Below, in pieces: positions 46,094 to 57,918 of a stretch of 64,000 nt of DNA. Below the pieces are notes generated by a model that was given only the letters and a program-made list of their open reading frames with translations, made no database searches and was not told the origin of the DNA. This stretch comes from Selaginella moellendorffii (Eukaryota; Streptophyta; Lycopodiopsida; Selaginellales; Selaginellaceae): the NCBI RefSeq assembly GCF_000143415.4, contig NW_003314297.1:1184148-1248147 (forward strand). Direction: 5' to 3'. Both the position numbers and the translations under genes were made by a program. Position 1 is the first letter of the stretch, and every line of letters starts with the position of its first letter.

Positions 46094-48074
46094 CCTTCCC
46101 CCCCTTCTTTTGGGCTTTCACCCCTGAATCTCAATTTTTGTCTCAATCTCCATCTTGGATTTGATCTTGGTCTCTATCTTGGACTCTTTCTCAGACTTCA
46201 TCTCAAACTCCTTTTTGGACTCCATCTCAGACTCCATCTTAGACTCCATCTCAGACTCCATCTCAGACTCCTTCTCAAACTCCATCTCAAACTCCTTCTT
46301 ATACTCTATCTCAAACTCCATCTCAGATTTAGTTCCAACACTTTCATATGTCATGGCACTTGCTATGTGTCAATCCTTCTTGTATCTATTTTTAGAGACC
46401 CATTCATCAATCGCTTTGTGCTCATTCCTTGAGCACTTCATTTAGAGTTCCATTCTTGTTTTTAATTTTTGAGTCAGAGCTTTTAATTCAAATGTGTTAC
46501 ACTTGTTGAATTTTCACTTCAACAACTGCCATGTGACACACTTGTGACTTCACTTTGGGGTTTAGGGATTTGTGCCTCATAACTCCACCACCCATAAACA
46601 AAGTTTGATGTCCTTATCGAACAATAACCCACTTTATAAAGTAACCCTATCATAAATTATCATTTTTATCCATAGTACCAAGCCCATATTCATCAATGGT
46701 TCGACACTAAAGGCTCACCATGCCTTGCCCATCCTCTAAAGAGCATAGTCTTTCCAATTTAGAGTCTCATAAGATTATATATAATGGTCTTTTCTATTTA
46801 TTCATTTAATTTTCATTAAACATGTTAGAGACACCTTCTCTATCTCAATCTTACTACCCATTCTAGAGTAATTTTAGCCTTTAGCAATAGAGTCATTATA
46901 CTTCAGAATTTTAATATTGACTTCTCAAGTTAATTTCTTAGGTGTTTCCAACACTTTGATTGCCCATGTTGTGCAAACTCCACTTCCCTATCTTAGGAAG
47001 TTCTTTACTAAAAGGCATCATTATCCTCTCTCTTATTTCATACCACCCTAGACATTAAATTTCACATATTCTTAATTTGTACTAAAGTTATCCATAGTTT
47101 TATCATTTGGCTATCTTGCTATTCCATTTCTTGAAACTTTCACCTTCACCAAATTGGAGCATTTAGAAATCCCATATTTGAAAACTTATTTTCTTTCCCA
47201 CAATCCATTAACATTCACCACCTAATGATTCCTTACTTAATTTATACTTTGGATTCCTTTTAGTAACTACTAAAGCTTATATTTGGCAACCACTAGTCTT
47301 TTGTTTTTATCTTTTAATTATTACACCAAGTAATATAAAATCACTACCTCCATTTTTGAGGTATCCTTTTGGTTCTATAGCAAAAGCTTTGCTTTGCCAA
47401 GTTTAGAAAAGATCCCCCCTAGTAAGTTTCTTTAGCATTTTCTATTCTAGGCTATATCCTTGACTTAATCTTGTGACCCTCATTTGGGTCCTTCTTTAGA
47501 GACTATCTTTTTAAAATTCATAATACCATTGTATTATCATAATTTATTTCACCTAGGTGCCTTTCCCATTTGGTCACCTTAACTAAGTTACATTATTATT
47601 AACAGTTCAAATCAACACTTTGAATTAGAAAACTTATTTTTAACTTAACAAAAAGTTTATCTTTGTTTAGCCATAGGATCACTTAGTGATCTTATGTTCA
47701 TATATTAACATGTCTACCAATAGGTACTAGGTCTGCCAAACCTTTAAATTGTTGACCATGACTCTGAAGGCATCCCCCACACTTGGTAGTGTGTCCAAGT
47801 TAGCCATTTTGGCCAAGGGTCCATAGCAATTAATATTGGGTGTCCCTATCTCATTCACCATGTCTTTGATGCCACTTGTGTTCAAGTTAAATATATTAAG
47901 CTTTTACACTAAACACTATAACCATGCATCATAACTTTGGGGCATCCTTTACTTGGCATTGTGCCCAAGCCAACCTCTTTAGCAAGAGTCTATGATTGTC
48001 AAAAAATAAGTGTCTTTATATTTCAAACCATCACCATGCCCTAATAAATTGGGACTCAAACCCAAGCATTAGAA
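46094..48074 (-). mobile_element. Old non-autonomous element: rest of its LTR and part of its interior
   Basis: 46094-46581 continues the old LTR: TTTGGGCTTTCACCCCTGA, a degenerate minisatellite at 46130-46335, and the end TTTGTGCCTCATA. From 46582 the sequence follows the young interior (CTCCACCACCCATA, then GGCTCACCATGCC and so on) to about 48074, strongly eroded by C-to-T and G-to-A changes. Its other LTR is not present here. Confidence 0.8.
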
Positions 48075-49270
48075 AGTTAGAACTCAATATAGTGAACATG
48101 AATTTGGAGATGAATTCCAAGCTTATTGTACTACAAAACAAGGTATATTCTTAATTCTACAAGCACTAACTCCCCATATCTAGCACTTGCATGTAAAACA
48201 GTGTCAGATGGTATCTGGCACAATTTTGGCATACTAATGGCTTAACGCGAGGAGGAGGGTACTTTACCAACTAAAACAATATGGAGCTTGGGTTTAGACT
48301 TAAATTGAATGCAGAACAAGGACCTAGTGGAAGCCAAACTAATGTCTCAGGAGGGTTGGATATACATTCCAACCACTATCCATACTATACATTTAGAACC
48401 CCTATAGCGAGGGTGTTTGGTGGACACAATAAGCATATAATGATATTTAAGGATTAGTCTCAATATCATAGTGTTTCCAATGCTAGCAAGTGTAAGCCAA
48501 TAACATAAGTTTCTCATCACTATATCAAGTATGTTTGATTTTAATAACAACTTGGAATTTCCTTCTTTAATGCCCTTTTGGTCTAAGTGCACATGTGCTA
48601 GCTAGTTTCTCAACTAACTTGGGCAGAGACCATAAAAGGAACCAACAATACCAACCTTTTGTCATCATGATAGTAAAGAGAGAGTGTTTGTAAGGACTGG
48701 CTGACAAATATCTTTCGATACCCAAAGTCATATTCGTAACACTCTCCCCCCCTTAGAGAAGATCAACGTCCTCATCAATGTATACCCTAGTTTAACAAAC
48801 TGCCAAGAAAATAACTTTAAAAGTTAATGGATAGCACATTATATGGGAAACACACTAACTTAAATAAATGATAGAACTACCTCTTATTTACATCCAAAGA
48901 TGTTAAAACTCAAACACCTTTTGGCTATCACTAATAAGGAAATGACTAATAGAATGAGCCACCCTTGCTGCTCTTAAGTACCACTCAGCTTACAATGAAA
49001 TGATACATCCCTGCCTACAGGGACATAGGGAAAGAGCCAAAAGCCCAACTTCTCTAAGCAAGAAATCAACACTGTCGAGAAGATTTAGATAATTATTATA
49101 AACTAACAGATAAAGTTGTTTATATAACCACACCCCTTTTCAAAAATGAGTCAATGAAAGAGAGGTGGGGATTTGTGATCAATCTATAATAATTATCCCC
49201 ATGGTTATGGATTGTACCTATGCATTGAAGTGCCAAAGTCAACCTGCTAAAATTGACTCAAGAATTAACA
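48075..49270 (-). mobile_element. Inverted LTR copy of the Ty3/gypsy family
   Basis: Its reverse complement matches the 3' LTR at 55090-56543, including GATCTTC plus C-run, GTATACATTGATGAGGAC and the CATAACCATGGGG blocks. The orientation is opposite to the coding region to its right. It abuts a scrap of pol at 49271. Confidence 0.75.
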
Positions 49271-49475
49271 AGACTTATGTGGAGCAACTATGCCAAGGTT
49301 GGTTTTGAGTTACTAAGGTGATGGGCAAAGCTCAAGATAGGTATCAACGTGATAAAAATCAATATTATCAGGATGTATCCTATCAAATGGGAGATCAAGT
49401 GTGGCTATCTTCCCAAAACTTGAATGTCAAGGGGTCTTTGTCTTAGAAATTGTTACCAAGGTATATCAAGCCTAA
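49271..49475 (+). pseudogene. Duplicated scrap of gypsy integrase C-terminal region
   Basis: It parallels 53870-54065 nearly base for base at many places, for example AGCTCAAGATAGGTATCAA and TCCTATCAA. It is separated from the main pol by about 4.4 kb, so it comes from another copy. Confidence 0.75.
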
Positions 49476-49653
49476 CAACAAGGACTAACACTTCATACAT
49501 TGGTTTTGGTACTAAATTCAGGTGTGTTACATTTGGTATTAGAGGAATTGTTTCAGTGATTTCTATCCAACTTTTGTTAGAATTTCTGACTCAAGTTGCA
49601 TACGCAGAGACTTTTTTAGTAGATCTGAAGCGGCCTGTGTAGGATTAACTAGA

Positions 49654-50840
49654 TTGCACCATTCAGTAAGAACATTTTATACATGTTCAGTTACTGATAG
49701 ATGCATGCATGCAGCTAATGGGATGGTGAAAAGAAACCGTGCTGCTGACGCTGAAACCTCTAGACGGGTGAATCAAAAGGAGGAAACTCCTGCTAGAGAT
49801 GTTTCGGAAGAGGATGAGGCTGAGTCAAAAGAGGAAGAGTTAAATGCTGCAGCACTACAACATATGGCTCCGGAAGTCGAGATCAAGAATTTGCGAAAGG
49901 AAGTTCACAAATTGAAGAAGAGGAATAAGAGGAGGAAAAAAGAAGCTGAGGCAGTTAAACCAGTTAAGCCTAGGCAACCAGACTCCTCTTCAAGTTTTGA
50001 GGATGATGAAGTTCTAGAACTACCCCCGATTGCACGAGTTTCAAAGTTCAAGCCTCCAAAACCACCCAATTTCAGAGGCATGCGGGACTATCAGGTTTTG
50101 GAAGACTGGGTCTACAATATGGAAAACTATTTCATAGCGGTAGACGTAGATGATCATACAAAAGTTGTGTGCGCGCAATCCTTTCTCACCGATCATGCCA
50201 AAACTTGGTGGTGCCAAGTGTGTGCTGAAAAAGGGCAGACTAGAAGTTGGACCAAGATGTGGTCTCGTATCCATAAGAAATACTTGCCGGATGATTTTGG
50301 TTTGAGACTTCGTGTGGAGCTACGGCAGTTAAAGTAGCGAGGGGACCTTATGCATTATATTAATGCGTTTGCTCATAAATGCATTATAATTATAAATATG
50401 AGTGACGAAGATGCTCAGAGTTATTTTCTAGAGGGTTTAAGTTCACTTTCTCGTAATGAGATTTTGAAGTTTAAGCCGAAGACATATCTGGAGTGTACAC
50501 AGCAAGTTGCCTTTAGTCACTCACTCATGGAACAATATCAATAGCTGTATACTGGTATCTCGAACAAGAAAAAGAATTCTGAGAATAAACAAGGTGATTA
50601 AAAATAGAGAGTGGAAAGAAGGTTCCGCCTTGAAAGCTCACAAACAACGGTTAACAAAGGTGGTGGTGGTTGGAGACCACTAGCAACTTCTTTTAGTCCT
50701 AGGCCCTTTGTTCCTCCTGGTGGGTACAAGTAGTAGCAACTTGCAAAACTTGCTTTTAGTGGAACGGGTAGTGTGGGTCATTGTTTCCATTGTGGAGAGT
50801 TAGGACATAGGTCTTTGGAATGTCTCAACAAGCATAAGAC
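49654..50840 (+). pseudogene. gag of the gypsy element (stops inside)
   Basis: The frame is open from 49654 to 50337 (227 aa): a charged, coiled N-terminus, then a retrotransposon gag core around PKPPNFRGMRDYQVLEDWVY and TWWCQVCAEKG. After a TAG the same frame goes on through a second part (about 50350-50540). A CCHC zinc knuckle (CFHCGELGHRSLEC) lies at about 50785-50826. Several stops are TAG where CAG (Gln) is expected. Confidence 0.85.
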
Positions 50841-53800
50841 AAGGTTTTGTGTTAATATTATGAAGGAAGATGGTGGTGGTGAAGCTGAAAGGGTTAACGA
50901 GTTGGTCAATGCAGACTATGAGGAAAAGGAGGTGAGTTACTTTCGTTGCTTTCCTCAAGCTTTTCTCGCAATCAATACAAACACTGATCTGTTGATGTAT
51001 TTGGTAGGCTTTGTCCGCGGACACCAAATCCGAGTGATGATTGACATAGGAGCTACACACAGCATGATATCTAAAGACTTAGCTAAGTTGTTAAGATTGA
51101 ATCCTGAGCAAATGTCACTTCCGGTTTGTAAAAGGTGGGCAAGTAGCCAGAAAATTTGTGAGTGATGTTCCAATAAAAATGTCCAAGTGGAAAAAAAGAG
51201 TGGACTTGGTAGTGTTGAAGATACCAAATTTTCAAATAGTGTTTGGTATGGATTTCTTCAACAAATATATTAAAGGGATTTATGATACTGGACAAAGCTA
51301 TATCACATTTAAGTTAGAAGGATGTCCTGATATGTCCTTCCAGTTGCAAAAGATCTCCTAAAAGGATTGGGATGTTAAGTCACCAACACTCTCAACTTTT
51401 ATCATTTGAACCCAAAAGGTTTGATATCCCTTCTCAGCTGCTTTTTGAGCGGCTCTCACAATCAAGAACTCAATTTGAATTGGTGATGGGGTTGATCCTA
51501 TACCAAAGAAGATATTGGAGTTTTTGGCACAGAATCAGGATATCTTCCCAAATGATTTGCCACTAGGGCTACCTCCTAGCCATGAAGTTGATCATCGAAT
51601 TAAGGTTATTCTAGGTTCTAAACCACCTACAAAAGCTCTGTATCGGTTGAACATCAAGGAGATGGCTGAACTCACGAAGCAACTCATGGAGCTTCTTGAC
51701 AAAGGTCATATTCAACTAAGTAAGTCACCTCATAGAGCATCAATCCTTTTTGTTATGAAAAAGGATAGAACCATGAGGATGTGTATCGATTATCGGGCAC
51801 TCAACAAGATCACGGTCAAAAACAACTATCCTTTACCTTGCATTGATGACTTATTTGACCAACTCTTAAAGGTTAAGTATTTTATGCGACTTAATTTGTG
51901 GTTTGGGTATCATTAGATACGGGTGGTGGATCAGGATGTGGAGAAGATAACCTTAAGACTCGGTACGGATCTTATGAGTTCTTTGTCATACCATTTGGGT
52001 TATGCAATGCTCTGGCAACGTTCAGCACTATGATGGATAGAATATTTAGAGATTATTTAGACATATTTGTGTTTCTATATATTGACGATATTCTAGTCTT
52101 CAGTGAAATGTTGGAGGATCATTTAAAACACTTGGAGCTGGTGTTCCAGAAATTGCATGAACACAAATTGTATGCTAAGAAAAGTAAATTTGCTTTTGGA
52201 TAATTGCACGTGAACTTTCTTAGACATATAATTGGTGGTGGCATAATTGAGGTGAATCCAAAGAAGGTTGAAATGGTGAAGTCTTAGGAAGTTCCGACCA
52301 CTGTATTAGATGTTTGTTCCTTTCTCGGTTTGCGGGATACTATCCCAAGTTTGTCTGCAATTTTGCAAGAATTGGTCTTCCGTTGACTGAGTTAACGAAG
52401 AGTAGTATATCGTTTCATTGGACACCAGCTTGTGAGCGTGCTTTTGTACGGTTGAAGGAGATCTTGACTATGGTTTCTATTCTCAGAATCCCGGATCTTG
52501 ATAAACCCTTTGAAGTGCATTGTGATGCATCTAACTACGCTATAGGTGCCATGTTACAGCAAGATTGTGACAAAGCGGTTGGCATTACACTAAGGTGACA
52601 TGATTGTCCCATTGTGTTCTATTCCAAGAAATTGGATGAAACCCAACGAAGATGGCCAACGCATGAGAAAGAGATGTTTGTTATAGTATTGGCATTGGAA
52701 CACTGAAGACACTATTTGGGTGAACATACCAAAGTTTATACAGATAGTAACACACTAAGCTACTTTGCTATGCAGCTTAAGCTTATGCCGAAGCAAGCCC
52801 GTTAGCAAGAGAAGTTCGCTAGATTTAATATTGAAATCATCTATAAACTTGGTGAAGACAATATTGTTCGGATGCCTTGAGTCGTCAGGCTCAATTCCGG
52901 GCAATATCAGCAATTAATGTGGACTGATTAGAGGATGTTCGAGCTTCGTATGGAAGTGATCCATTCACAAAGGCAATCTTGCACCATGCAGAGTTGTCGA
53001 AGTAGAACCCTGATAGCAAAGCAGTGAAAGTTGCTAGTTGAACCAATGTGAAGCTTCACTTCTTAGTTCGGGATGGGCTTATATTCTATAAGCAAGAAAG
53101 ATTGTATCTTCCCTTTAAGGATTTGCAATAGTTTTTTTTGCAGGAACATCATGAGCAATCTTAGCAATGGGACATGGTGGAAAGTGAAAGACTCTAGCTT
53201 CATTGAAAAGGGGATTTTTTTGGTCTGGTATAGAAGGTGATGTAGTGGATGTCTGTTTGTGCCTTATATGCCAGCAATGTAAGTGCAGAACTGAGAAGCA
53301 GGCTAGAAAGTTGCAGTGCATTCCAGCACCAGCATAGCCATTTCAGAGTGTGACACTTGATTTCGTCACTCACTTGCCGAAGTCTAAGGGTTATGTTACT
53401 TTGATGGTGGTTATGGATTAGTTGTCCAAGCTTGCACACTTCATTCCAATTGTGGGAATAGTAAATGCAAAACAAGTAGCAAATTTTTTTTTCCATGAAA
53501 TAGTGCAGGTTTGTGGTCTTCCCGAAGAGATAATCTCGGATAGAGATTTGAGATTTACAAAAAAGTTTTGGGGCACACTATTCTAGTTGTTCGGAACCAA
53601 GTTGAAGTTAAGTACGGCTTATCATCCTTAAACTAATGGGCAGACTGAATGTGTGAATGCTCAAGTTGAGTATTATCTGCGGTACTATGTCGTGGCATAC
53701 CAACACAATTGGGTTGAGCATTTGGACATAGCAGAAATTTGTTATAACAACACATTTCACAACGCTATTGGCTGTTCTCCATGGGAGATGCTGCAAGGGA

Positions 53801-54420
53801 ATGCTCACAGGGTGCCTCAACAGATTGTTGTACCGAAACCAATGTCTAAAGTGTTGGTCCCGGCTATTGAGACTTATGCGGAGCAGCTATGCCAAGGTTG
53901 GTTTAGAGCTACTGAGGCAATGGGCAAAGCTCAAGATAGGTATCAATGTGATAAGGATCAACATTGTCGGGATGTATCCTATCAAGTGGAATATCAGGTG
54001 TGGCTATCTTCCTAGAACTTAAACATTAAGGGATCTTTACCTTGGAAGTTGTTACTGAGATATATTGGACCCTATTGGGTGTTGAAACAATTTGGTGATG
54101 TATCCTATCAGTTGGATATTCCCTAAGCGATGTCCAAACTTCATGATATGTTTCATGTCAGTTTACTAACCCCATATCATGAGGATCCTGGCCGCTCTTG
54201 GACTGTCCGGCCGGCTCCAAATGTTATTAATGGTGAACCAGAGTATGAGGTTGAGGCTATTCTTTTGTTTCGTAAGGCACGTGGTGGTTGAACCAAAGAA
54301 TATTTAGTTAAGTGGAAAGGTTACCTATCTTGTGAATCAACTTGGGAGCCTCTTAGGAATCTTACACATACTCGTGAGCTTGTCATTAAGTATGAGAATC
54401 ATAATAAAGAATAGTTTTGT
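50841..54420 (+). pseudogene. pol polyprotein of the gypsy element (many stops)
   Basis: Domain order along the plus strand: retropepsin-like IDIGATHSMIS near 51040; reverse transcriptase [20 protein letters not shown] near 51777 and YIDDILVFSE near 52080; RNase H EVHCDASNYAIGAML near 52510; integrase zinc region CLICQQCKC near 53262 and the core with IISDRDLRF near 53530; chromodomain YEVEAIL and YLVKWKGYLSCESTWEP at about 54245-54400. Most stops are TAG/TAA at Gln positions or TGA at Trp positions. The chromodomain suggests targeting to heterochromatin (family knowledge). Confidence 0.88.
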
Positions 54421-54457
54421 AAATCTTGTAATAAATCTTGCAAATCAATAAAGTAAT

Positions 54458-55050
54458 TGTAAGCTCCTGAGTTTGGACTTCCCGGGAGGTCACCCAGCCC
54501 AGTACTATTCAAGCCCAAGGACGCTTAACTCCAACTATCCCAAGACCCTTAACCGATTGGAAAAGGGGGTGCACTCTTGTTCATGGGCCCTTTCCCTCTA
54601 TATTTGAACCCCATGGATCGTCTCTCGAGTCGTTCCCTTTGGTTGCTTACAATCCACCACGCTTCCCTGCAAGTTCACGCCCTCGTGAACGGAAGCTGAG
54701 AGCCGCAGCTCTCCCGAGAGCCTCGCTCTCTTGACACCCTACCCCTCGGGTCGAGCCCAGCGGGAGCAAACTGGACCAGCCAGATGTCAATCAACATGTG
54801 GTGTGATTCCCTTAGCCAACCAACAGAGTCGGACCCAAGACCCCTCTGATACCAAATGTAAGCTCCTGAGTTTGGACTTCCCGGGAGGTCACCCAGCCCA
54901 GTACTATTCAAGCCCAAGGACGCTTAACTCCAACTATCCCAAGACCCTTAACCGATTGGAAAAGGGGGTGCACTCTTGTTCATGGGCCCTTTCCCTCTAT
55001 ATTTGAACCCCATGGATCGTCTCTCGAGTCGTTCCCTTTGGTTGCTTACA
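54458..55050 (-). mobile_element. Cassandra-type TRIM with 5S rRNA-like LTRs
   Basis: Two 194-bp LTRs (54458-54651 and 54857-55050) appear identical. The target duplication GTAAT flanks the element (54453-54457 and 55051-55055). On the minus strand a primer-binding site TGGTATCAGAG (54854-54844) follows the right-hand LTR, and a purine tract precedes the left-hand one. In each LTR, also on the minus strand, lies a segment like the 3' half of 5S rRNA (54475-54532 and 54874-54931): box A AGTTAAGCGTCCTTGGGC, an intermediate element TAGTACT and box C GGGTGACCTCCCGGGAAGT. Such 5S-bearing LTRs define Cassandra elements. It has no coding capacity. Confidence 0.93.
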
Positions 55051-55089
55051 GTAATATCTTTTTATAAATGAAAGTTTTGCTTCTCTCGT

Positions 55090-56543
55090 TCGTTAGTACT
55101 TAGGTCAGTTTTGGCAAGTTGACTTTGGCACTTTGGTGCATGGGTCCAATCCATAACCATGGGGATAACTATTATAGACTGATCACAAGTCCCTGCCTCT
55201 CTCTCAATGACTCATTTTTGAAAAAAGGTATGGTTGTGTAAACAACTTAATCTGCTAGTTTATAATAGTTGTCTAAATCTTCCTGACGGGGTTGATTTCT
55301 TGCTCAGGGGAAGCTAAGCCTCTGGCCTTCTCCCTATATCCCTGCGGGAAATGATGTATCATTCCTTTTTGTAAACCGAGTGGCACTCAGAGCATGGCTA
55401 ACTCCATTAGTCATTTCTTTGTTGGTGACGGCCGGAGGGTGTTTAAGTGTTAACATCTTTGGATGTAGAGGAGAGGTAGTTCCATAACTCATTTAAGTTG
55501 GTGTGTTTCCCACATAATGTGTTTTCCATTAACTTTTGGAGTTGTTTCCTTGACGGTTTGCTAAAGTTGGGTATGCATTGACGAGGACGTCGATCTTCCC
55601 CAAGGGGGGAAGAGTGTCGTGAATGTGACTTCGGGTATCAAAAAATACTTGTCGGCCAATCCTTATAGACACTCTCTCCTTACTGCCACGACAGCAGGAG
55701 GTTGGTACTACTAATTCCCTTTATGGTCTCCACCTAAGCTAGTTGATAAATTGGTTAGCACATGTGCAACTTAGACCAGAAGGGCACTAAAGAAGGAAAT
55801 CCTAAGTTGTCATTATGTCAAGCATACTTGACACAATGACGAGAAACTCATGTTGTTGGCTTGCACTTGCTAGTGTTGGAAACCCTAGCAATATTAAGAT
55901 TAGTCCCCCAATATTCATTAAATGATAGTTTACTGTGTTTGCTAAACACCCTCACTATCATGCCCTTTGTGTTAATCTCATGTCTTAAATGGTATTTATG
56001 GAAAGTGTCCAGATTCGCTTATTTGGCACATTTATAGAATGTAAAGATTATCCTAAACAAAATGGTGTTTGTCCTATATCCATATTCGCAATCTAAGAAC
56101 ATTCCATATTTAGTAAATCTTGAGTTTGTTCTAAAGACTAACTCTTGGTACTAAGGGAGGCTTGGGGTGAAAGCCCAAAGCGTGTGTTCCTCAAGGAGGG
56201 TGGGGGGGAGGAATTATAAAAGGTTTCAAGTGTATAGTAGGGATAGTGGTTAGAATGCATGTCTAACCATTTGAAACATTAATTTGGCTTTCACTGAGCT
56301 ATATTGCTCCTTGTTTTGCATCTGGTTTGGGTTTAAGCCCAAGCTCCACACTGCTTTAGTCAGTGGGGTACCTTCCTCCTCGCATTAGGCCACCGGTATG
56401 CCAAATTGTATCAGACACCATCTGACACTATTTTGTCTGTAGGTGCTGGATATGGAGAATTGGTGCTTATGGGATTATACTAAACCCTCGTTTCATAGCA
56501 CAACGAGCTTGGAGTTCTACTCTAAATTCAAGTGCGTTATAGG
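55090..56543 (+). repeat. 3' LTR of the gypsy element
   Basis: It follows the coding region and the Cassandra insertion. It contains GAGGACGTCGATCTTCCC with a following G-run and GAGTGTCGTGAATGTGACTTC, and ends ATTCAAGTGCGTTATA, comparable to the 5' LTR end ATTCAGGTGTGTTACA at 49517-49531. The exact left border is uncertain. Confidence 0.7.
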
Positions 56544-56552
56544 CCAGACTTG

Positions 56553-57005
56553 AGAATTGACAACAAGAGCAGAAAGAATTGTACCACACACTATAAATGC
56601 CACTATCAATTAAATTTAATTGTTCAATTGCAATTGCATAGCATCAAACAATTGCATCAATTGTTACTTTAAAATCAAAGGAGGAGGAAGTTACTACTTT
56701 GCCATGAAAATAAATGAAAAAGAAAAAAATAAAATAAAAGAAACCGAAAAAAGCAATAAGGAAAGGGAGATTTAGATTTTGTAAAAACTAAATCTAAAAT
56801 ATAGTCCCAAATTCAAGCACTTCTTAGGGACAATCAAAATTACCCCTCATTTCCACTAATGTGAGTGTATGGAATATAAAAATGAAATACAGAAATATAC
56901 ATATTAATTAACCAAAAAATTCTAATTTATATATAATATATAACATCATAACCGTACACCTCACAATTTGATATAAAATATTACATAAAAAAAATGTTTT
57001 CTACA
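56553..57005 (-). repeat. Right arm of the large inverted repeat
   Basis: It is the reverse-complement partner of 34137-34641; see that entry. It directly follows the gypsy 3' LTR and ends about 35 bp before the cis-prenyltransferase stop codon. Confidence 0.75.
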
Positions 57006-57040
57006 TAATTGATGATAGTCATTTTGACCCTTTTGGTTTG

Positions 57041-57918
57041 TCAAGAGTGCCTCACTCCCAACGTTCTCTTTCGCCCTTGGAACGCCACCAGGGCATTCTT
57101 GTACTCCTCCTCTCCAAAATCCGGCCAGAGCTGCTTCTCAAACACGAGCTCTGAGTAGGCGAGATGCCACAGCATGAAATTGCTCAGCCGCTGCTCGCCG
57201 CTGGTGCGAACAAGCAGCTCCGGCGCGCCAACATCCTCGCACCGCTCGCCTAGCATCAATCTCCTTGACAGGTTGATCTGATCGATGTCCTGCACAGCCA
57301 GATTCCCCTGCTGCACCTCGCGTGCCAGCGCCTGGCACGCCTGGACCAGATCACTGTGCCCGCCATAGCCAATCGCCATGACGAATTTCATCCCCGTGTT
57401 GCCGCTGGTGATGCATTGCGCTTCCGAGATCTTGACCTGGAGGGTGCGCGGGAGCCTTGCAGTGTCGCCAATGCAGTGGAATTGGATCCCATCCCTGACC
57501 AGAAATCCACACGAGTCAATCCAATTCATTCGGACCAGCAACGCTATAGAAACGCCACTCACAGCAGCATGGTGGCAGGATCATCGAGGCTGAGAACTCT
57601 CTCAAATTGCTGCATCCACTGATCCACCTCCTCCCTGGGCCGCAAGAAATTCTCGGTGGAGAAGGCGAAGAGCGTGAGCGCCTTGATCCCCCAGTCGCTG
57701 GACAACCTCACGATCTCCCGGGCGTTGGAGTAGCACGCCTCCGCCGCGGCTCGCAGCTGGAACTCCTTGGCGATCCCTCGCGCCTTTGCCCACCGCGAGT
57801 TTCCGTCCATGATCATCGCAACGTGGTTGGGGAGCCGCAAAGGATCCACCCCCGCGGGCAAACGCGTCGTCGTCGTCGTCGCAAGGCGGGAAGGGCAGGG
57901 AGCGGCAATGCTGGCCAT
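57041..57918 (-). CDS. Plastid-type cis-prenyltransferase (undecaprenyl/polyprenyl diphosphate synthase family)
   Basis: Two exons (57918-57563 and 57494-57041) give 269 aa. The N-terminus (MASIAAPCPSRLATTTTTRL) looks like a transit peptide. All family signatures are visible: HVAMIMDGNSRWAKARG with the catalytic Asp, FAFSTENF, AIGYGGHSDL, and RTSGEQRLSNFMLW, followed by LWPDFGEEEY. The enzyme adds isopentenyl diphosphate in cis to an allylic starter, making dolichol-type or shorter cis-prenyl diphosphates; chain length cannot be read here. It is the first intact gene right of the retroelement nest, with its 3' end only about 35 bp from the inverted repeat. Confidence 0.92.

Larger units (their letters stand above)
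49480..56543 (+). mobile_element. Ty3/gypsy chromovirus, decayed
   Basis: A residual 5' LTR end (to 49531) is followed by the primer-binding site TGGTATTAGAGG (49534-49545), then gag (49654), zinc knuckle, protease, reverse transcriptase, RNase H, integrase and a C-terminal chromodomain. The 3' LTR spans about 55090-56543. A small Cassandra-like TRIM (54458-55050) sits between the coding end and the 3' LTR. Most of the 5' LTR is missing. Internal stops show the element is inactive. Confidence 0.88.

Noticed and set aside
49424-49642. 72-codon frame across the gypsy 5' flank
   Set aside because: It crosses a pol scrap, an LTR end and the primer site; not a gene.
54475-54532. Possible genuine 5S rRNA gene
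   Set aside because: Only the 3' half resembles 5S, and it occurs twice inside LTRs with primer site and target duplication, so it is part of a Cassandra-type element.
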